This document shows, piece after piece, positions 23,971-35,539 of a stretch of DNA of 64,000 nt. The notes under the pieces are model-generated. The model did no database searches. It was not told the DNA's origin and was given only the letters and a program-made list of their open reading frames with translations. The DNA is from Rapana venosa. Taxonomy: Eukaryota; Mollusca; Gastropoda; Neogastropoda; Muricidae. Each line of letters starts with the position of its first letter. Position 1 is the first letter of the stretch. The stretch lies in the NCBI GenBank assembly GCA_028751875.1, contig CM054153.1, forward strand, positions 26,779,411-26,843,410. The letters run 5' to 3'. The position numbers were made by a program, and so were the translations under genes.

Positions 23971-24479
23971 CAGTGAAGTCATTCCCACATAAAATCACAT
24001 ACAGAACCACCTGGAAATGTTTTTTAAAAAAACTGTTTAAATTAACACCAGTATAAGTTAAAACAGACATCACAGTATCACCCTCACATTCACATTTTTC
24101 TCTCTCTCTGCTTTGTACATGAAAGATGCACACACAAATTATACTAAAACACAAGCTTTATTGTTTGAAAAATGACTGGTACATCAAGAAACGGTCCCCG
24201 CATGCACACCTCATACATGTACGTACATAAATATTCAGAACAGATTCTTCACAAAAATAACATCCCTGAAGAACATTTGGGGCTTGTTCATGTATGCACA
24301 CACACACACATGCACGCTCGCGCACACATGCATGCATGTGCACACATGCTCTCACTCTCTCTCACTTTGACTTTCTCTTCCTTCATCTCAATTCCACTTA
24401 ACACTCACAAACACTTTTTTCAACAATTTCTCTTCTTCCCAGAGAAACTGGAGAGAGAGAGAGAAAAGGAAAAAAAAAA

Positions 24480-24790
24480 AGAACGGTTGCATAATTACTG
24501 GCAGGGAAGTCTGCAGATAAGGCATTTCTCTCTGATCATTTGTGCGCATTGTGACAATCCCATTACGGGGGCCATAACACCAAACAACTGCCCGTCACTG
24601 CCGCTCACAGGCATTGTTAGCCACCTCTCTGATGGCCAGTCTTTTGTGCCAATTTTACGACAACATGGCAGCCGTTGGCACAGTCAGGCCATGCCAAATC
24701 TACGCTTTTCACTTATATACGACGCTGGTTCATGCTTCAATCTGAGAAAGGATAGGTAGGCTTTTATGACGGTTGGTGTCATCACGTTTT
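24480..24790. promoter_or_regulatory. High-complexity intronic island 2
   Basis: About 300 bp of non-repetitive, balanced sequence with homeodomain-like TAATTACT, GCGCATTGTGACAATCCC (imperfect ATTGTGACAAT palindrome), CTTTTATGACGG and ACTTATATACGACGC. It could be a conserved regulatory element; no coding signal was seen. Confidence 0.35.
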
Positions 24791-24954
24791 CTGCTGTTTT
24801 TATTTATTCGCTCAGCTCTCATTCTTAAAGCTTGAGGGTTGTTTTGTAGTTTTTTTTCTACTGCATGTTTTAACCAATCAAATTTAAAAAATGAAAACCC
24901 CCCAAAGAAACAAAAACTTTATATAAGAAAACATTAGTGGTCTTTAAATAGCAT

Positions 24955-25051
24955 TCCCCCGAAGTCAAAAGCGGCTACCTTAATGATTGCCAAACAGTTG
25001 CATATGCAAAATATCTCACTATTTGAGGACCTTGGACATCTAGCCGAGGAA
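24955..25051 (+). mobile_element. SINE module B copy
   Basis: Carries GAAGTCAAAAGCGGCTACC, TTAATGATTGCCAAACAG, TTGCATATGCAAAATATCTC and ATCTAGCC in module-B order. Confidence 0.75.
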
Positions 25052-25389
25052 CAAAACCGCATACACACTGGGACTGGATGTTAAAAATTTTTTTTTTAAA
25101 GCACATGAGTGCCTATTCCATTATCCCCAATATAAAAGAATAAATAAATAACAAATAAAGTAACTTTTTAAACTTGCCAAGTCGGAATACTTGCGTGTAA
25201 TGAATGTGTATCATGTCACAGCTGCAAAAACTGAATGAAGGAAACGGTAAAACATGAAAAAAAAAAATCCCACAACATAAAAACCGTCTGTTGTGCAAGG
25301 TTACACAGAGTTCAATCATGTTTACCATTTTAATGCATAACGCTTCAAAGCAGTTTCATAGAAGGGCACTTTTGAGGGGGGGAAGGGTT

Positions 25390-25860
25390 CAACTCAACTT
25401 AAAAACCCCTCTCTCCTTTCACAACTTCAGATGTGACAAGTCAAACTAAATCTCAATCCATCAAAATTCATAAAGGTATTCATTTATGGAAAGACACTTT
25501 TCAGTTCAACCAATCTGACCCCCCCCCCCCCCCCCCCCCCCCAAACTTCTCCTCCGCTAGAGCTCCAAGGTTCAAAGTTTTTGCGTATGCAACTGTTTGT
25601 GACCACCTTTCACTCTTGATAAGATCAGTCAAACTACATCTCAATCCATCCAAATTCATCAAGATGTTCAGTTGACATAGAAAAACACTTTTTAGTTCAA
25701 TCAATGTAAAAACATGCCTCTCCTTTTAAAAGTAACCCAGATGTGACATACAAGTAAAACTAGGTATCCATCCATCAGGATTTAAGATATTCCTTTTAAA
25801 GAAAGACACAAAAGAGATTAATCAGTCTAAAATGCATTTCTCCTTTTAAACCTGATATAT
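25390..25860. repeat. Degenerate 125-bp tandem repeat
   Basis: Three diverged units start near 25436, 25621 and 25751, each with GTCAAACTAAATCTCAATCC-like, AAATTCATAAAG-like and (C/T)CTCCTTTTAAAA-like words. Units 2 and 3 are 129 bp apart. Unit 1 is separated from unit 2 by a poly-C run and a truncated module B. Confidence 0.75.
25553..25606 (-). mobile_element. Truncated module B inserted in a tandem repeat
   Basis: GCTAGAGCTCCAAGGTTCA then TTTTTGCGTATGCAACTG, the 3' part of module B on the minus strand. It sits after a poly-C run inside the 125-bp repeat at 25.4-25.86 kb. Confidence 0.6.
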
Positions 25861-25865
25861 TTTTA

Positions 25866-27130
25866 TACTATCCCTAATCCTGGTGCTGAATGTCTACATC
25901 TGATTCTCTTGGGACTTCACTGCACTTAATTATTCATGTCTTTTTTTAAATGATTTTATCGCTGTTGTTGCTATAGTATTACTATCATTATCATCATCAT
26001 CATCATCCATCATAACCACTACTACTCTTATCACTATCATAAGAATAGATAAATAAATAAATGAATGACTACATATTTCTATTATCTGTATTATAATTAC
26101 TGTTATCATCGTTTTTAATGCTTGCTCAAGGTTCTATACCGGTTATAATGGCACAGCTAGAAGTATATTTTCAAAATCATTAAAAACTCCCATTAAAACT
26201 GCACACAGCCATCCCACTTTGCCTTCACCTAATCCCAAATGATTTCTTCTCTCATTCCAAACTGAAAGAAAACACACCGATGTATACAGCACATTGTCTC
26301 TCTCTCTCTCTGAATGCAAGTTCACCTTAAAAAACACAACAACCACACACACACAGAAGACCAAAACAGCAACGCCACCCCACCCCACATCAAAAATAAA
26401 AGGTAAGTGCTTTTGAACCCCCTCAACACAAGGCAACACAATACAACACCACACCACACAACAGGAGTTAATCCAGCAGTCCCTGACTGTTGCTGGGCAC
26501 TCTTCATCCACATGAAGCCCACACGCTATCAGCACATGAAACGAGGCCCCAAGCTGTCTGTCTCTTTGTCAAGAGACCATCACTATCACAGATGCTCCAC
26601 GAAGCAAGGGTAGACACCACTCACTCATTGCCCTTGTGACCGCACTGCAGCATCAAAATCACGGCCGTGCAATCCTGTCATGTCCTGACAATATGGGGGG
26701 GCATGTGGTTCGGTTCAGTTCGGTTCGGTTCGGTTCTTTTCTTTCAGGGGGGTTTTCTTCAGTCTTCTTCTCGTCTCTACAAGGTCAGCTGCTGAGACAG
26801 AGATAAACTTATGTTCCGCTGACAGATTCTTGGATTTAAAGGAGCAGAATCGGGAGATTTATTAATGTGGCTTGTGTCTGCGTTTTCAAAAGGAGAGAAG
26901 ATGTTGAAGTTTATGATTGATAGTCTCCATTCTGAAAGGAGGAGTGAGCGTGTTGTGATGAATATCTCAAACAAAAATCCTTTTGTCCAGTGTGCGTTTT
27001 TGTCTTTTTCACTTGTATGGAAAATTATTCAGTTGAAATGCAGATCAAAGGCAAGGGAACTGAACATTTGTCATCATTCTGTCGCAACACTGAACATTTT
27101 GTTGCCCCCTTTCCCTTGCTCGATTTCTTG
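25866..27130. other. Intron 8 segment, mostly unique AT-rich
   Basis: (ATC)n-rich stretch 25983-26030, (ACCAC)-rich 26430-26465, (CGGTT)n at 26709-26736. The 26.77-27.15 kb part is unique. No exon recognised. Confidence 0.7.
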
Positions 27131-27196
27131 TATTGTGCCTCTATATAGTCTGTGAATTCAAGACTGCTTTAGATGTATATTATTATCTTCCTCTCT

Positions 27197-27510
27197 TCCC
27201 CCCCCCCCCCCCCCCCCCCTCCTTTCTTTCCTTCAGCTCTTCTTTCACATTAATAAACACACATTCCCCCTTTCTCACTCAAATACACACATGCACTCTC
27301 TCGCCTCCTCCCCCCCCCCCTTTTTACACATTAATATTCACACACCTTCCTCACCTTCACCCCCCCCCCCCCCCCCCTTCTTCTCCTCCCCCTCCCCCCC
27401 CTCCCCCTTATATTATACCCCCCCCCCCCCCCCCTTACCTCCCTCCCCCCCCCTCCCCCCCCCCCCCCCCCCCCCCCCCTCCCCCCCCCACCCACCCCCC
27501 CCCTACCACA
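27197..27510. repeat. C-rich tracts
   Basis: Four C-dominated blocks (27199-27219, 27310-27320, 27360-27378, 27419-27503) separated by CT- and CA-rich words. Confidence 0.9.
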
Positions 27511-27782
27511 CCTAGAACGACTGTTTTGTCTTACAAAACAAACAAACAACTGTCTCATTAATTACGTAACCCAAAAACGCAGCCCATTCCTTTGCTGTTC
27601 AACTCTGTCCTTTACTGAAAATATCAGTTACAACACACACCAAGGTCCCCTTGCGCAAGACACACCAAGCACAGCAGAAGTTCACAGACAACTATTTGAC
27701 AGGGATTCAGTTTTCAGGGGAAAGATGCGAGAAACTATGTACCTAAAGACTAAAGATCCCCCCCTCCCCCTCCTTCCTCAAG

Positions 27783-28110
27783 TGGAGCTCTGAGGTTCAC
27801 TAATGCCGTAATGGTGAGATTTTTACAAACAATATGACCATTTTTATGCCCACCATTAAGGCAGCTGTATTCCGGCTTTGGGGATGCTATCTAAACATGG
27901 TACTGGTGTGCATGTGTTTTTGTTTTTCATATGCCTTTTTTTTTGGTCATCCATTCTTACCGACATGAATGACCTCTTTGAATAACAGAAAATGTCTTAA
28001 CATATATGCGCAAGACATTTTGCATGCATTCACATTATACAAAGCTTCAGTTTAGAGTCTCATGCAAAGGACTTTCAAGCAAGCCAGAACTAATGTTAAC
28101 TCCAGGGGGG
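27783..28110 (-). mobile_element. SINE with modules A and B
   Basis: On the minus strand, module A words (GCATGCAAAATGTCTTGCGC region, 27990-28110) are followed by a well-preserved module B (27783-27892: GAGCTCTGAGGTTCAC ... GGTGAGATTTTTAC ... CACCATTAAGGCAGC). The order A then B matches the copy at 37467-37885, so the two modules probably belong to one element. Confidence 0.7.
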
Positions 28111-28626
28111 AGCCAAAAGAACTGACCACCTCTCAAACATAATAATGAAAAAAATGATTTGCTAATTTCTCCCGACTAATTAATGTAACGCATCTTTCAA
28201 TCTCATGTACTGATTGCTTATCTGAAACCACCTTGAAAAAAGACCAAGACATAAATTCTTTTCGAGGACTACAAGCACAAACTAGATACACAGACTGCTA
28301 AAGATTGCAAAATCATATTATTATCCAAAAGGCTCACACAAGCTTAGCACTACTTTTCTTTTTCAATTTTGTTTTCCTTCCTCGGCTTCAGTGCACCAAT
28401 GGTGAATTTTTTTTGTGTATGTGACCCTTTTAGCTCCCCATTGCATCTTTGTGGATAAATGTACTTTTAACTGAAGTCATATTATACAGAAAAGTGATCA
28501 CATAAGCAAAAACAGCATTTCTGCAAAGACAGAGACACATAGACAGACAAGAGTGCACAAACAGCCACTCCCACCAAACTGAGTACAAAAATCTCCTCTA
28601 TGATCCACCTTCAAATCAAACTGGGT

Positions 28627-28730
28627 CATCCCCAAAGTCGGAATGCGGCTACCTTAAAAGGTGGGTAAAAACAGTCACATGTGCAAAAAATTTCACCATC
28701 GCATTGAACCTCTAAACTCTAGCCAAGAAA
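28627..28730 (+). mobile_element. SINE module B copy
   Basis: CCCCAAAGTCGGAATGCGGC, TACCTTAAAAGGTGGG, ATGTGCAAAAAATTTCACC and TAAACTCTAGCC in order. A partial minus-strand copy (CTTCAGTGCACCAATGGTGA) lies nearby at 28386-28440. Confidence 0.75.
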
Positions 28731-28735
28731 AGAAA

Positions 28736-30179
28736 AATAAAAAGGGCACAAAAAACCCCTTGGATCAACAGACAGTAAGACACTGGCAAACACAGGGAGG
28801 GTACAAAAGGAAAAGCTGGAAGTCAACAGAGCGGTCAGAAACAGACATGAACATCACACCACCCTGGGCATCCCCCCTCCCCCCCAAAAAAAGCCACGAC
28901 AAGGAAAACTTGCTCCCCGTCAACCTGTCTCCTTCACAGTTTGTCACTACCATGAGCACTGGGTGCTTTCTTTCAACCCTCCCACCCCTGCAGGAATGCT
29001 CTTTCTCTTCCCTCCCAATGCGCTTGTCTTTTTACCCCCATGATGGGGGGGGGAGAGACATGCTGCTGGGTAGACAATGAGGGTTAAGCCTTCACAACTG
29101 AGGGCTAACCTGCCGCGCTTTGTGCACCTGTTTGATGTGAGGAAGGTGCAAGGTGGTGTAGCTTTCGTAATGTCTGTGTGTGTGTTGAGGAAAATGACCA
29201 GAGAGAGAAAGAGAAACAAAGAAACAAAGACAGAGACAGGCCGACAGACAGACAGACAAGGAGATATGTGTATGTGTGGTTGGTGCACATGTGGGGGACG
29301 CCAATCTGTGTGAAGTGGGGGAGAATGAGAGAGCACAGAGAGATTCACACTCAAATATGGCATGTGCGTGAGAGTGTGTCTGCACATGCTCGTGCTCACA
29401 CAAAAGACAGGGACAGACAGGCCAACAGATAAAAAAGAATGCAACTTGAGCCACAGCCACTCCCACATTTTATGTCTCAAAAACTGGAGCAAACATTAGA
29501 AAATGAAAAAAACACAGATACACATACAGTGATATACCTCGATAAACAACCATTCAAAACACTAAAAATCCTTGTTGTTTCCCTCCAAAAGAGACAAAAC
29601 TTTCAAGCCATAAAAACACAGCGCAGTCTACCGACATTCTTTTTGATGAGGTAACTTTAGGCTTACCGGTGAAAATGCGCAACCATTCATGCCAAACTAA
29701 AAAAAAACCACCTCGACACATGGAGGTCTTCTTTAGCAGTTATGAAGAAACACAGCAAAGGCTGGACACAAAAGGTCATTGAACATCATAAAAATCTTGG
29801 CCACAGATACAAACAGCTCCGTGGTAAAGAAGATCACAAAAGCCTGGAGATAATGCAAAGATCCCAACCTTTGAACAGGGAGGCCAGAATCCAGCAACCG
29901 AACATCCATGCTAACGGCAGACACAAAACCTATAAAACTTGCAGAGCCAGCACTCCAGCACATGATAAAAGATTCAGAAAACTGGGGATCAAAACCTATG
30001 GAGAACATTTCCTTCGTATATGCTTTAACATTGCAGCATGTTTCCTCCAAACTGGAAAGGTCACCCTCAACCTTTTCTGTGGCCATTTCCATGATCCCAC
30101 TGACCTGGCATTGCACAGAATTCAGGCAGTGAATGTGTTCATAGCCAGCTGAACTGGGTGGAGCCCATTCCCCACCAGG
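28736..30179. other. Intron 8 segment, no recognised gene
   Basis: Largely unique sequence. Overlapping open frames of about 130 codons on both strands at 29733-30152 are the longest outside low-complexity DNA but match nothing I know and lack flanking splice or start context. (GACA)n-like words occur at 29240-29260. Confidence 0.6.
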
Positions 30180-30460
30180 TCAAAAACTGCATGCTGGGTA
30201 TGTTTGTGTCATCCATACCAGTGGCCACAGCTGGTTCGTTCTTCTGTGGAAGATGGATGGGTTCTCAATGTGTGCGCAATGTGTTCTGCATGTGTTTGCA
30301 TCTGAAAGACTTATGCAGGTAATGGGAGTTCGACCCATTGCTAAATCCTAGAGAAAAATGGCCTCAAAGACACCTCAGCAGACTTGAACTTGTACTCTCA
30401 GTGACTGTCAGACCACATGTTTGGTGCTTACAACTGGGCTATCTCCTTCACCACCACCAC
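30180..30460 (-). mobile_element. tRNA-headed SINE, 5' part
   Basis: Minus strand: a tRNA-like head near 30450-30385 (GGAGATAGCCCAGTTGTAAG, later ACAAGTTCAAGTCTG as a B-box-like element), then module A words such as GCAGAACACATTGCGCACA (30300-30265). The element stops before module B. Confidence 0.6.
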
Positions 30461-30687
30461 CACCCTGCAGCCCCCCACCCCCCCAAAAAATTACAAAAAC
30501 CTCCATTACCCATTTCTTTACATAAATTTTTCCACACTGTCTTTTATTATTATTATTATTATAGTCTATGCTTTGTCATGGTCTCTTTTGAAATTGGACT
30601 TGCTGACCTGGTAACGGTTTTTCAATTCCAGTTTTGATGGGGCAATTTTTTTTCTTCTCATTTTTCAGCTAGAACTTTTGAGGTTCT

Positions 30688-31009
30688 AAAAAAAAAAAAA
30701 AGGTAAAGGCGTCCCATAACCTACAAGGTCGTAGGGGAGCGAGGCGTCAGAGACCTCACTTCTCTAGGGCCAGCATATTGAGGGCGGCGCCCATCTCCTC
30801 TCCCTCGCTGCTTTACCTTCCCTGACCCTAAAGAGGGGTACCGAGGGCAGGTACCCATTTACAGCTGGGTGAACTGGGGGAACTGTACTGAAGCCAAGGC
30901 GCGCAAACGGTCACCCATCCAACTGGTAACCACGCTTGACGCTGCTTAACTTGGCTGGGGGAAAGCGAGTGCTCCGACCACTGAGCTATCCCGTCCCCCG
31001 AGGTTGAGG
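30688..31009 (-). mobile_element. tRNA-5S chimeric SINE, nested insertion
   Basis: Minus strand. The head GGGACGGGATAGCTCAGTGG (from 30998) has a tRNA A-box look. It runs directly into a segment matching the 3' half of 5S rRNA: GTTAAGCAGCGTCAAGCGTG, GTTACCAGTTGGATGGGTGA, CC (compare AGCTAAGCAGGGTC, GGTTAGTACTTGGATGGGAGACC). Then comes a core (CACCCAGCTGTAAATGGGTA, CC) and a body ending GGACGCCTTTACC before a T run. It is bounded by an 11-bp direct repeat, TTTGAGGTTCT, at 30677-30687 and 31010-31020, inside a module B copy. Not a functional 5S or tRNA gene. Confidence 0.85.
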
Positions 31010-31020
31010 TTTGAGGTTCT

Positions 31021-31378
31021 ACTGTTCACCAATGGCGAGATTTTTGCATATGCGACCGTTTTCTCCCACCATTAAGGTAGCCGCATTCTGACTTAAGGGA
31101 TACAGTTGGGAAGTGAACCTACCAATTTTACAAGGACAGTCGTGAGAAACCTCCATGCTCTTTCCGATTTTCAACCATTGTTGGTTCTGCAGATGTACAC
31201 AAGTCCATAAGCACACTGGTCAGACTGGTTTAGCGTCTCCTCCAAAAGACTTGACATTCAGTTCGATTTTCCTCTCAAACTGGGGGAAGAAAGGGCAAGG
31301 CTGGGAATTGAACCCAGAACCTTACAGTTTATATGTTAGGCAGGTGAACCATCTAAACTATCCTGCCACCTTCCTTCC
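31021..31378 (-). mobile_element. tRNA-headed SINE interrupted by a younger SINE
   Basis: Minus strand: a tRNA-like head at 31378-31290 (GGTGGCAGGATAGTTTAGAT, B-box-like GGGTTCAATTCCCAGCC), a linking body, then module B (31110-31010: AGAATGCGGCTACCTTAATG, GGTCGCATATGCAAAAATCT). Module B continues past 31010 only after the inserted SINE, at 30687-30668 (AGAACCTCAAAAGTTCTAGC). Confidence 0.8.
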
Positions 31379-31379
31379 T

Positions 31380-33260
31380 TGTTGATTTGAAAACCTTCGG
31401 CCTTTATCCATAAACAGAGAATCTGAGTTTCACACTTTCAACGAGAAAGAATAATATGGCCTTTGTGGTTGCCTGGGGCTTCAGCAACAACATGGGGGAG
31501 AGGGTGGTGGTGTCCTACCCCCTCCCCCCTCCAAAACCTAACATGAGACATAAACTGATAGGTCAAGAGGATCAACTTGAAAATCAGCCGGCAAGATTTT
31601 TTTTCAAACCCAGCAAAATTTTTCAAATCCAACGACAACATCTGAAAACAGACCAATGTGCCATGGAAAGAACCAGCAAGGCAGTGAAGCTCAAACTAAC
31701 AGGAAAAAGAGTTCGGGCTTTCTTTCAGAAGTTATCACCACAGCAACACAAGTTCTTAACAAGAAGCTTTAAAAACAAAAATTTGTTTTTTGTAAAAAGC
31801 CATCTTTGACTCTGAGAAAAGCATCAAGCTTCAGAATGGCCAGAGACCCCGGCACTAAAATAAAAGTGGACAAGAGAAGCTTTGGCTTCAAAACGAATGG
31901 AGGAGAGGATGAAAATGAACGACTCTCTTCATGACAAAAACGCCGCTGATAAAAAGTAATAGACAACAGTCCAGCAAAACCTGCAGCCATCCGGCAGTCT
32001 CCTGTAAAGACGTGTGTGGTCATTGTCACCCGACCATCACCTCTCGCCAACCATCGATTTGACATTTCTTTTGCACACCCGCACCCTTTAAAACGGAGAG
32101 GAAAGCCAAAACCCACAAAGGGCAGAAAAACAAAACCCTACCATTCCCTAAATGGGAAGAAAATGATGGGGGTCTTTCAACAAACAGAAGGAGAAAAGGT
32201 AAACTGCCAGTAACTATGAAGAAAACTTTAAAAGTGAGGTGTTTGTTTTTGCTCTAAAGGAAGATAATTGTGGAACTGAAGATTTTGAGAATAAATTTGT
32301 TGGCAAATGCCTCTTTAAAAAACAAAAACAGACAAAAATTGACCACTGGAAAATGATGTTCACAAAAAAACTCAGTTGACAATAGCACTGACATATGTTC
32401 CAAACCTCGTGCATCATCATCATCACTCTGCCAAATCTGAGAGCTGACCCACCAACACCCATACCAAACACTTCCTGAACTGAAGCAGACACCTTACATT
32501 CTATCTCTTGGTTAAAACTAAAACACAGAGAGAGAGAGGGGGGGGGAGGGAAGAGAGGGGGGGGGGAGGGGAAGAGAGGGGGGAGGAGGAGGAGGAGAGA
32601 GAGAGGGGGGATAGAGAGGAAGAGAGGGGGGGGAGAGAGAGGGAAGAGAGAGGGGGGGAGAGAGAGGAAAGAGAGATAACCACCAAAAAAAAAGAAGAAA
32701 GAAAACTATTATATATATAGTATACTATTAAAAACGTGGACAAGATGACACAGTATAATGCTAATGTAACTACTGAAACCACATGATCGTAATACTCCAT
32801 AAACCCAAAGCATATATATCCCAATTCGCAGTAACGTATATTCACAGAGTATGACATTAATAAATTTTTACACGTTTTCAGTTTTTCCCTTCACAAAGTT
32901 GCTAGTTACTGGGGAAAAAAAAAAAAAACCAGGAGTACCAAAAACTATTTTTTAAATGAGTAAAGAAAATTTTTGATAAGACAAGAGTCAATAATGAACA
33001 AAAAACAATAACGAAGATATAATTCGTGAACCAAGTTTCAATTTTTCAAACTAATCATAGGCCTGTAGCAGTTCAAATATAGATGCAGAACACCAGAAAA
33101 CCACACAGTGAGACACAAGTACAAATGATGTAATATAGCCCGGGCGATTCCAAGCACAAAACTGACATCCCCACCCCCCACTCCTAAAGAGAAACTCCAC
33201 ACACACACATACAAACACACACAAATTACGAAATAACAGGGAAAGGGTACACAATCATGT
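31380..33260. other. Intron 8 segment with GA/G tract
   Basis: Unique A-rich sequence (31380-32510), a purine-only tract of GAGAGGG words (32525-32680), then AT-rich unique sequence. No exon recognised. Confidence 0.65.
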
Positions 33261-33699
33261 AAATGTACTTTGACAACAGGAAATCAGCAATTTGGAATAC
33301 AAGCACCGAACCCTCACAAAGCACTTTTCACAGTGATAGAACAGAGAGAGCGCGACAGAGAGAGTGTGGGGGGGGGGGGCGCAGGCGGGAGATGGGGTGG
33401 AAGGATTTCCTGGGATTTGCCAGGATATGAGCATATGAATGATGATATTCTGACCCTTCACAAATCCATCTCACAGTCTCTCTCTCTCTCTGTCTCTCTC
33501 TCTATATATATTATGTGTGGCACAGATGAAAAGAGAGTGGACAGATAGCAGAGATGAAGAGGAGGGAAGGAGGGGGAGAGAGAAAGACAGAGTGAGAGAG
33601 AGACGGACAGTCAGACACAGCGACAAATAGAGAAAGAAAGAAAGAGAGAGACACACACGCATATGAAAATAATGAAAAAGATCACTGGATTTATATAAT

Positions 33700-34240
33700 C
33701 AAAACAACTAATTCACAAGATTGGATTCAAACATGTGTGGAATAATCACAGTACACTGAATATCAAAAGATTATGCTATGCTATAAAAAGAAAATGAAGA
33801 AATGTACAGGTGTTTCGGAATCAACTAAAAAAAGTCATTTTCTAGTTGAATTTTTACAATCCTTTTTCTTATGTTTATAGATTGGAACCATATCTATTGA
33901 TACGCAGGAATGAAAAATACAGGCAAATCTTCAGCAGATTTCACACCAGTTCCTATGATTAAATAACAGAACAAGGGAGATATATAAGTATGCCGAGAGA
34001 AAAAAAAATATAAGTGGTGTAACACAATAGAAGATGAATATCACTTGCTTGATGATTGTAAACTATATGACGATTTAAGAAAAACATTTTTATCTGATGT
34101 TAAAAATAAACGAATAATATGAATAACAATGAGAATTTGAGTAAGTTTTTTCAACAACGAGGACTATCTGTTAGAAATGATCAAATATGTGCATGATACT
34201 TTTTCCAGAAGAGCAAAAGCATAGATGATTTACATAAATC
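33700..34240 (+). pseudogene. LINE 3' ORF2 remnant (C-terminal zinc-knuckle region)
   Basis: Decayed coding sequence of a non-LTR retrotransposon. Uninterrupted codons at 34009-34119 read YKWCNTIEDEYHLLDDC then KLYDDLRKTF, followed by a TGA. This is the CxxxEDExHxLxxC...Y.DLR signature found near the C-terminus of LINE reverse-transcriptase proteins. Just upstream, in a neighbouring frame, are LEPYLLIRRNEKYRQIFSRF and ITEQGRYISMPRE, and downstream NNENLSKFFQQRG. Stops and frameshifts make it non-functional. The endonuclease and RT catalytic parts are absent (5'-truncated). Confidence 0.82.
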
Positions 34241-34319
34241 TAAGAATCTACATCTTTTAGGAAATGCTGTATGTGTACATTTGGTGTCAAATAAGTCTTG
34301 TTCCGACTTAATGGCAATA

Positions 34320-35030
34320 AAGTTTTCTGATTCACACACACACACAGAAAGTCAGACACACAGGCAGACAGAGTCAGAGAGACTTTTGAACATAATTCAA
34401 CCCTTCAGAGATGTCTTCCAGTTACCACCCTGTATGACGGAGTTTGAAGCAAAGATAAATGGAGAGTGGAAGGCTGAATGAGAACAAAGGGGGATGGGGA
34501 GAGAAAGTCAAAAAGAGAGAGAGAGAGAGGGAGGGAGGGAGAGAGAGAGAGTGGGGGGGGGGGGACATACCACACAAAAAGATGACAAACACACACCAAG
34601 GACAACATACCAAGAGATAGCATACATTACTATTAACCTGAATGACAAGACAACAAACACATTAAAAAAAAAAAAAACACCCACACAACACACGCACCCA
34701 GTGATAGCAGGCACTCTTGACAAGTAACCCAAGCACACACACCCCTCCCCTCCCAAAAAAAAATTTCATGATAAAAATATTACAAAAACATTTAGAGAAA
34801 GTAACATTCACACAGAGAGATCATGAGCCAAAATGAAAAAAGTAACATCTATCTATACATAAAGGTAACATAAAATCAAACAAAGACATCACACACATGT
34901 ACATTGTATACTCAACTCAAAGAGAACATACAGACTGAAAGTGACAGGTTGAAACTTGACTCTCTCGCACATACATATACACACTCACACTAACACACAC
35001 ATTCACTCACTCACTCACATACATACTTTT
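34320..35030. other. Intron 8 segment, CA- and GA-rich
   Basis: Short CA and GACA arrays, a GGGA/GAGA tract (34510-34565) and AT-rich sequence. No gene seen. Confidence 0.65.
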
Positions 35031-35039
35031 TTTCTTTGT

Positions 35040-35250
35040 TCCTCAGCAAAAACTCCAAGCCTAACCAATGGCAAGATTTTGAGTATGCCACCATTTTTTC
35101 CCCACCATGAAGGTAGCCACATTCTGACTTCAGGGATCACATACACAGACACAAGAGTAGGCCCTTGTGTGCGGTGGGAACAGATGACAGAATTTACAAA
35201 CCACATACACACAAGGACTTATTCCATTATCCTCAATAGAAAAGAATAAA
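35040..35250. mobile_element. Module B (minus) abutting module A (plus)
   Basis: 35040-35138 is module B on the minus strand (plus-strand words: CCAATGGCAAGATTTTGAGT, ACCATGAAGGTAGCCACATT, CTGACTTCAGGGAT). 35155-35250 is the 3' part of module A on the plus strand (AGAGTAGGCCCTTGTG, GGGAACAGATGACAGAATTT, ACTTATTCCATTATCCTC). The opposite orientation indicates two insertions or an inversion. Confidence 0.75.
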
Positions 35251-35539
35251 ATATAAAATAAAATATTGAAAAAAAAACCCACACACAATGAAAGTCTATA
35301 AAAAAAAACACACCAAACAAACAACAAACAAAAATAACAACCTGAAAACTAACACCCACACTGACAAAATAATAATGATGAAAGATGCTGCACACAACAA
35401 CAGACGACATTCCCAAATGACACCCACCAAAGGCGACAGACAGACACAGACATGGAATGAAAAAAAACCACACACACCATGATACACATACACCCACCCA
35501 TGGGAGAAAAGGTGCACAGAAACAAAACTGATGAGACAA

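Noticed and set aside
29733..30152. Overlapping 127- and 136-codon open frames on opposite strands
   Set aside because: Longest frames in ordinary-complexity DNA, but the residues match no family I know, no splice or promoter context is visible, and two-strand openness suggests chance. A translated search would decide.
30902..30998. Possible genuine 5S rRNA or tRNA gene
   Set aside because: Only part of 5S is present, directly fused to a tRNA-like head, followed by a SINE body, with a target-site duplication: a retroposon, not a gene.
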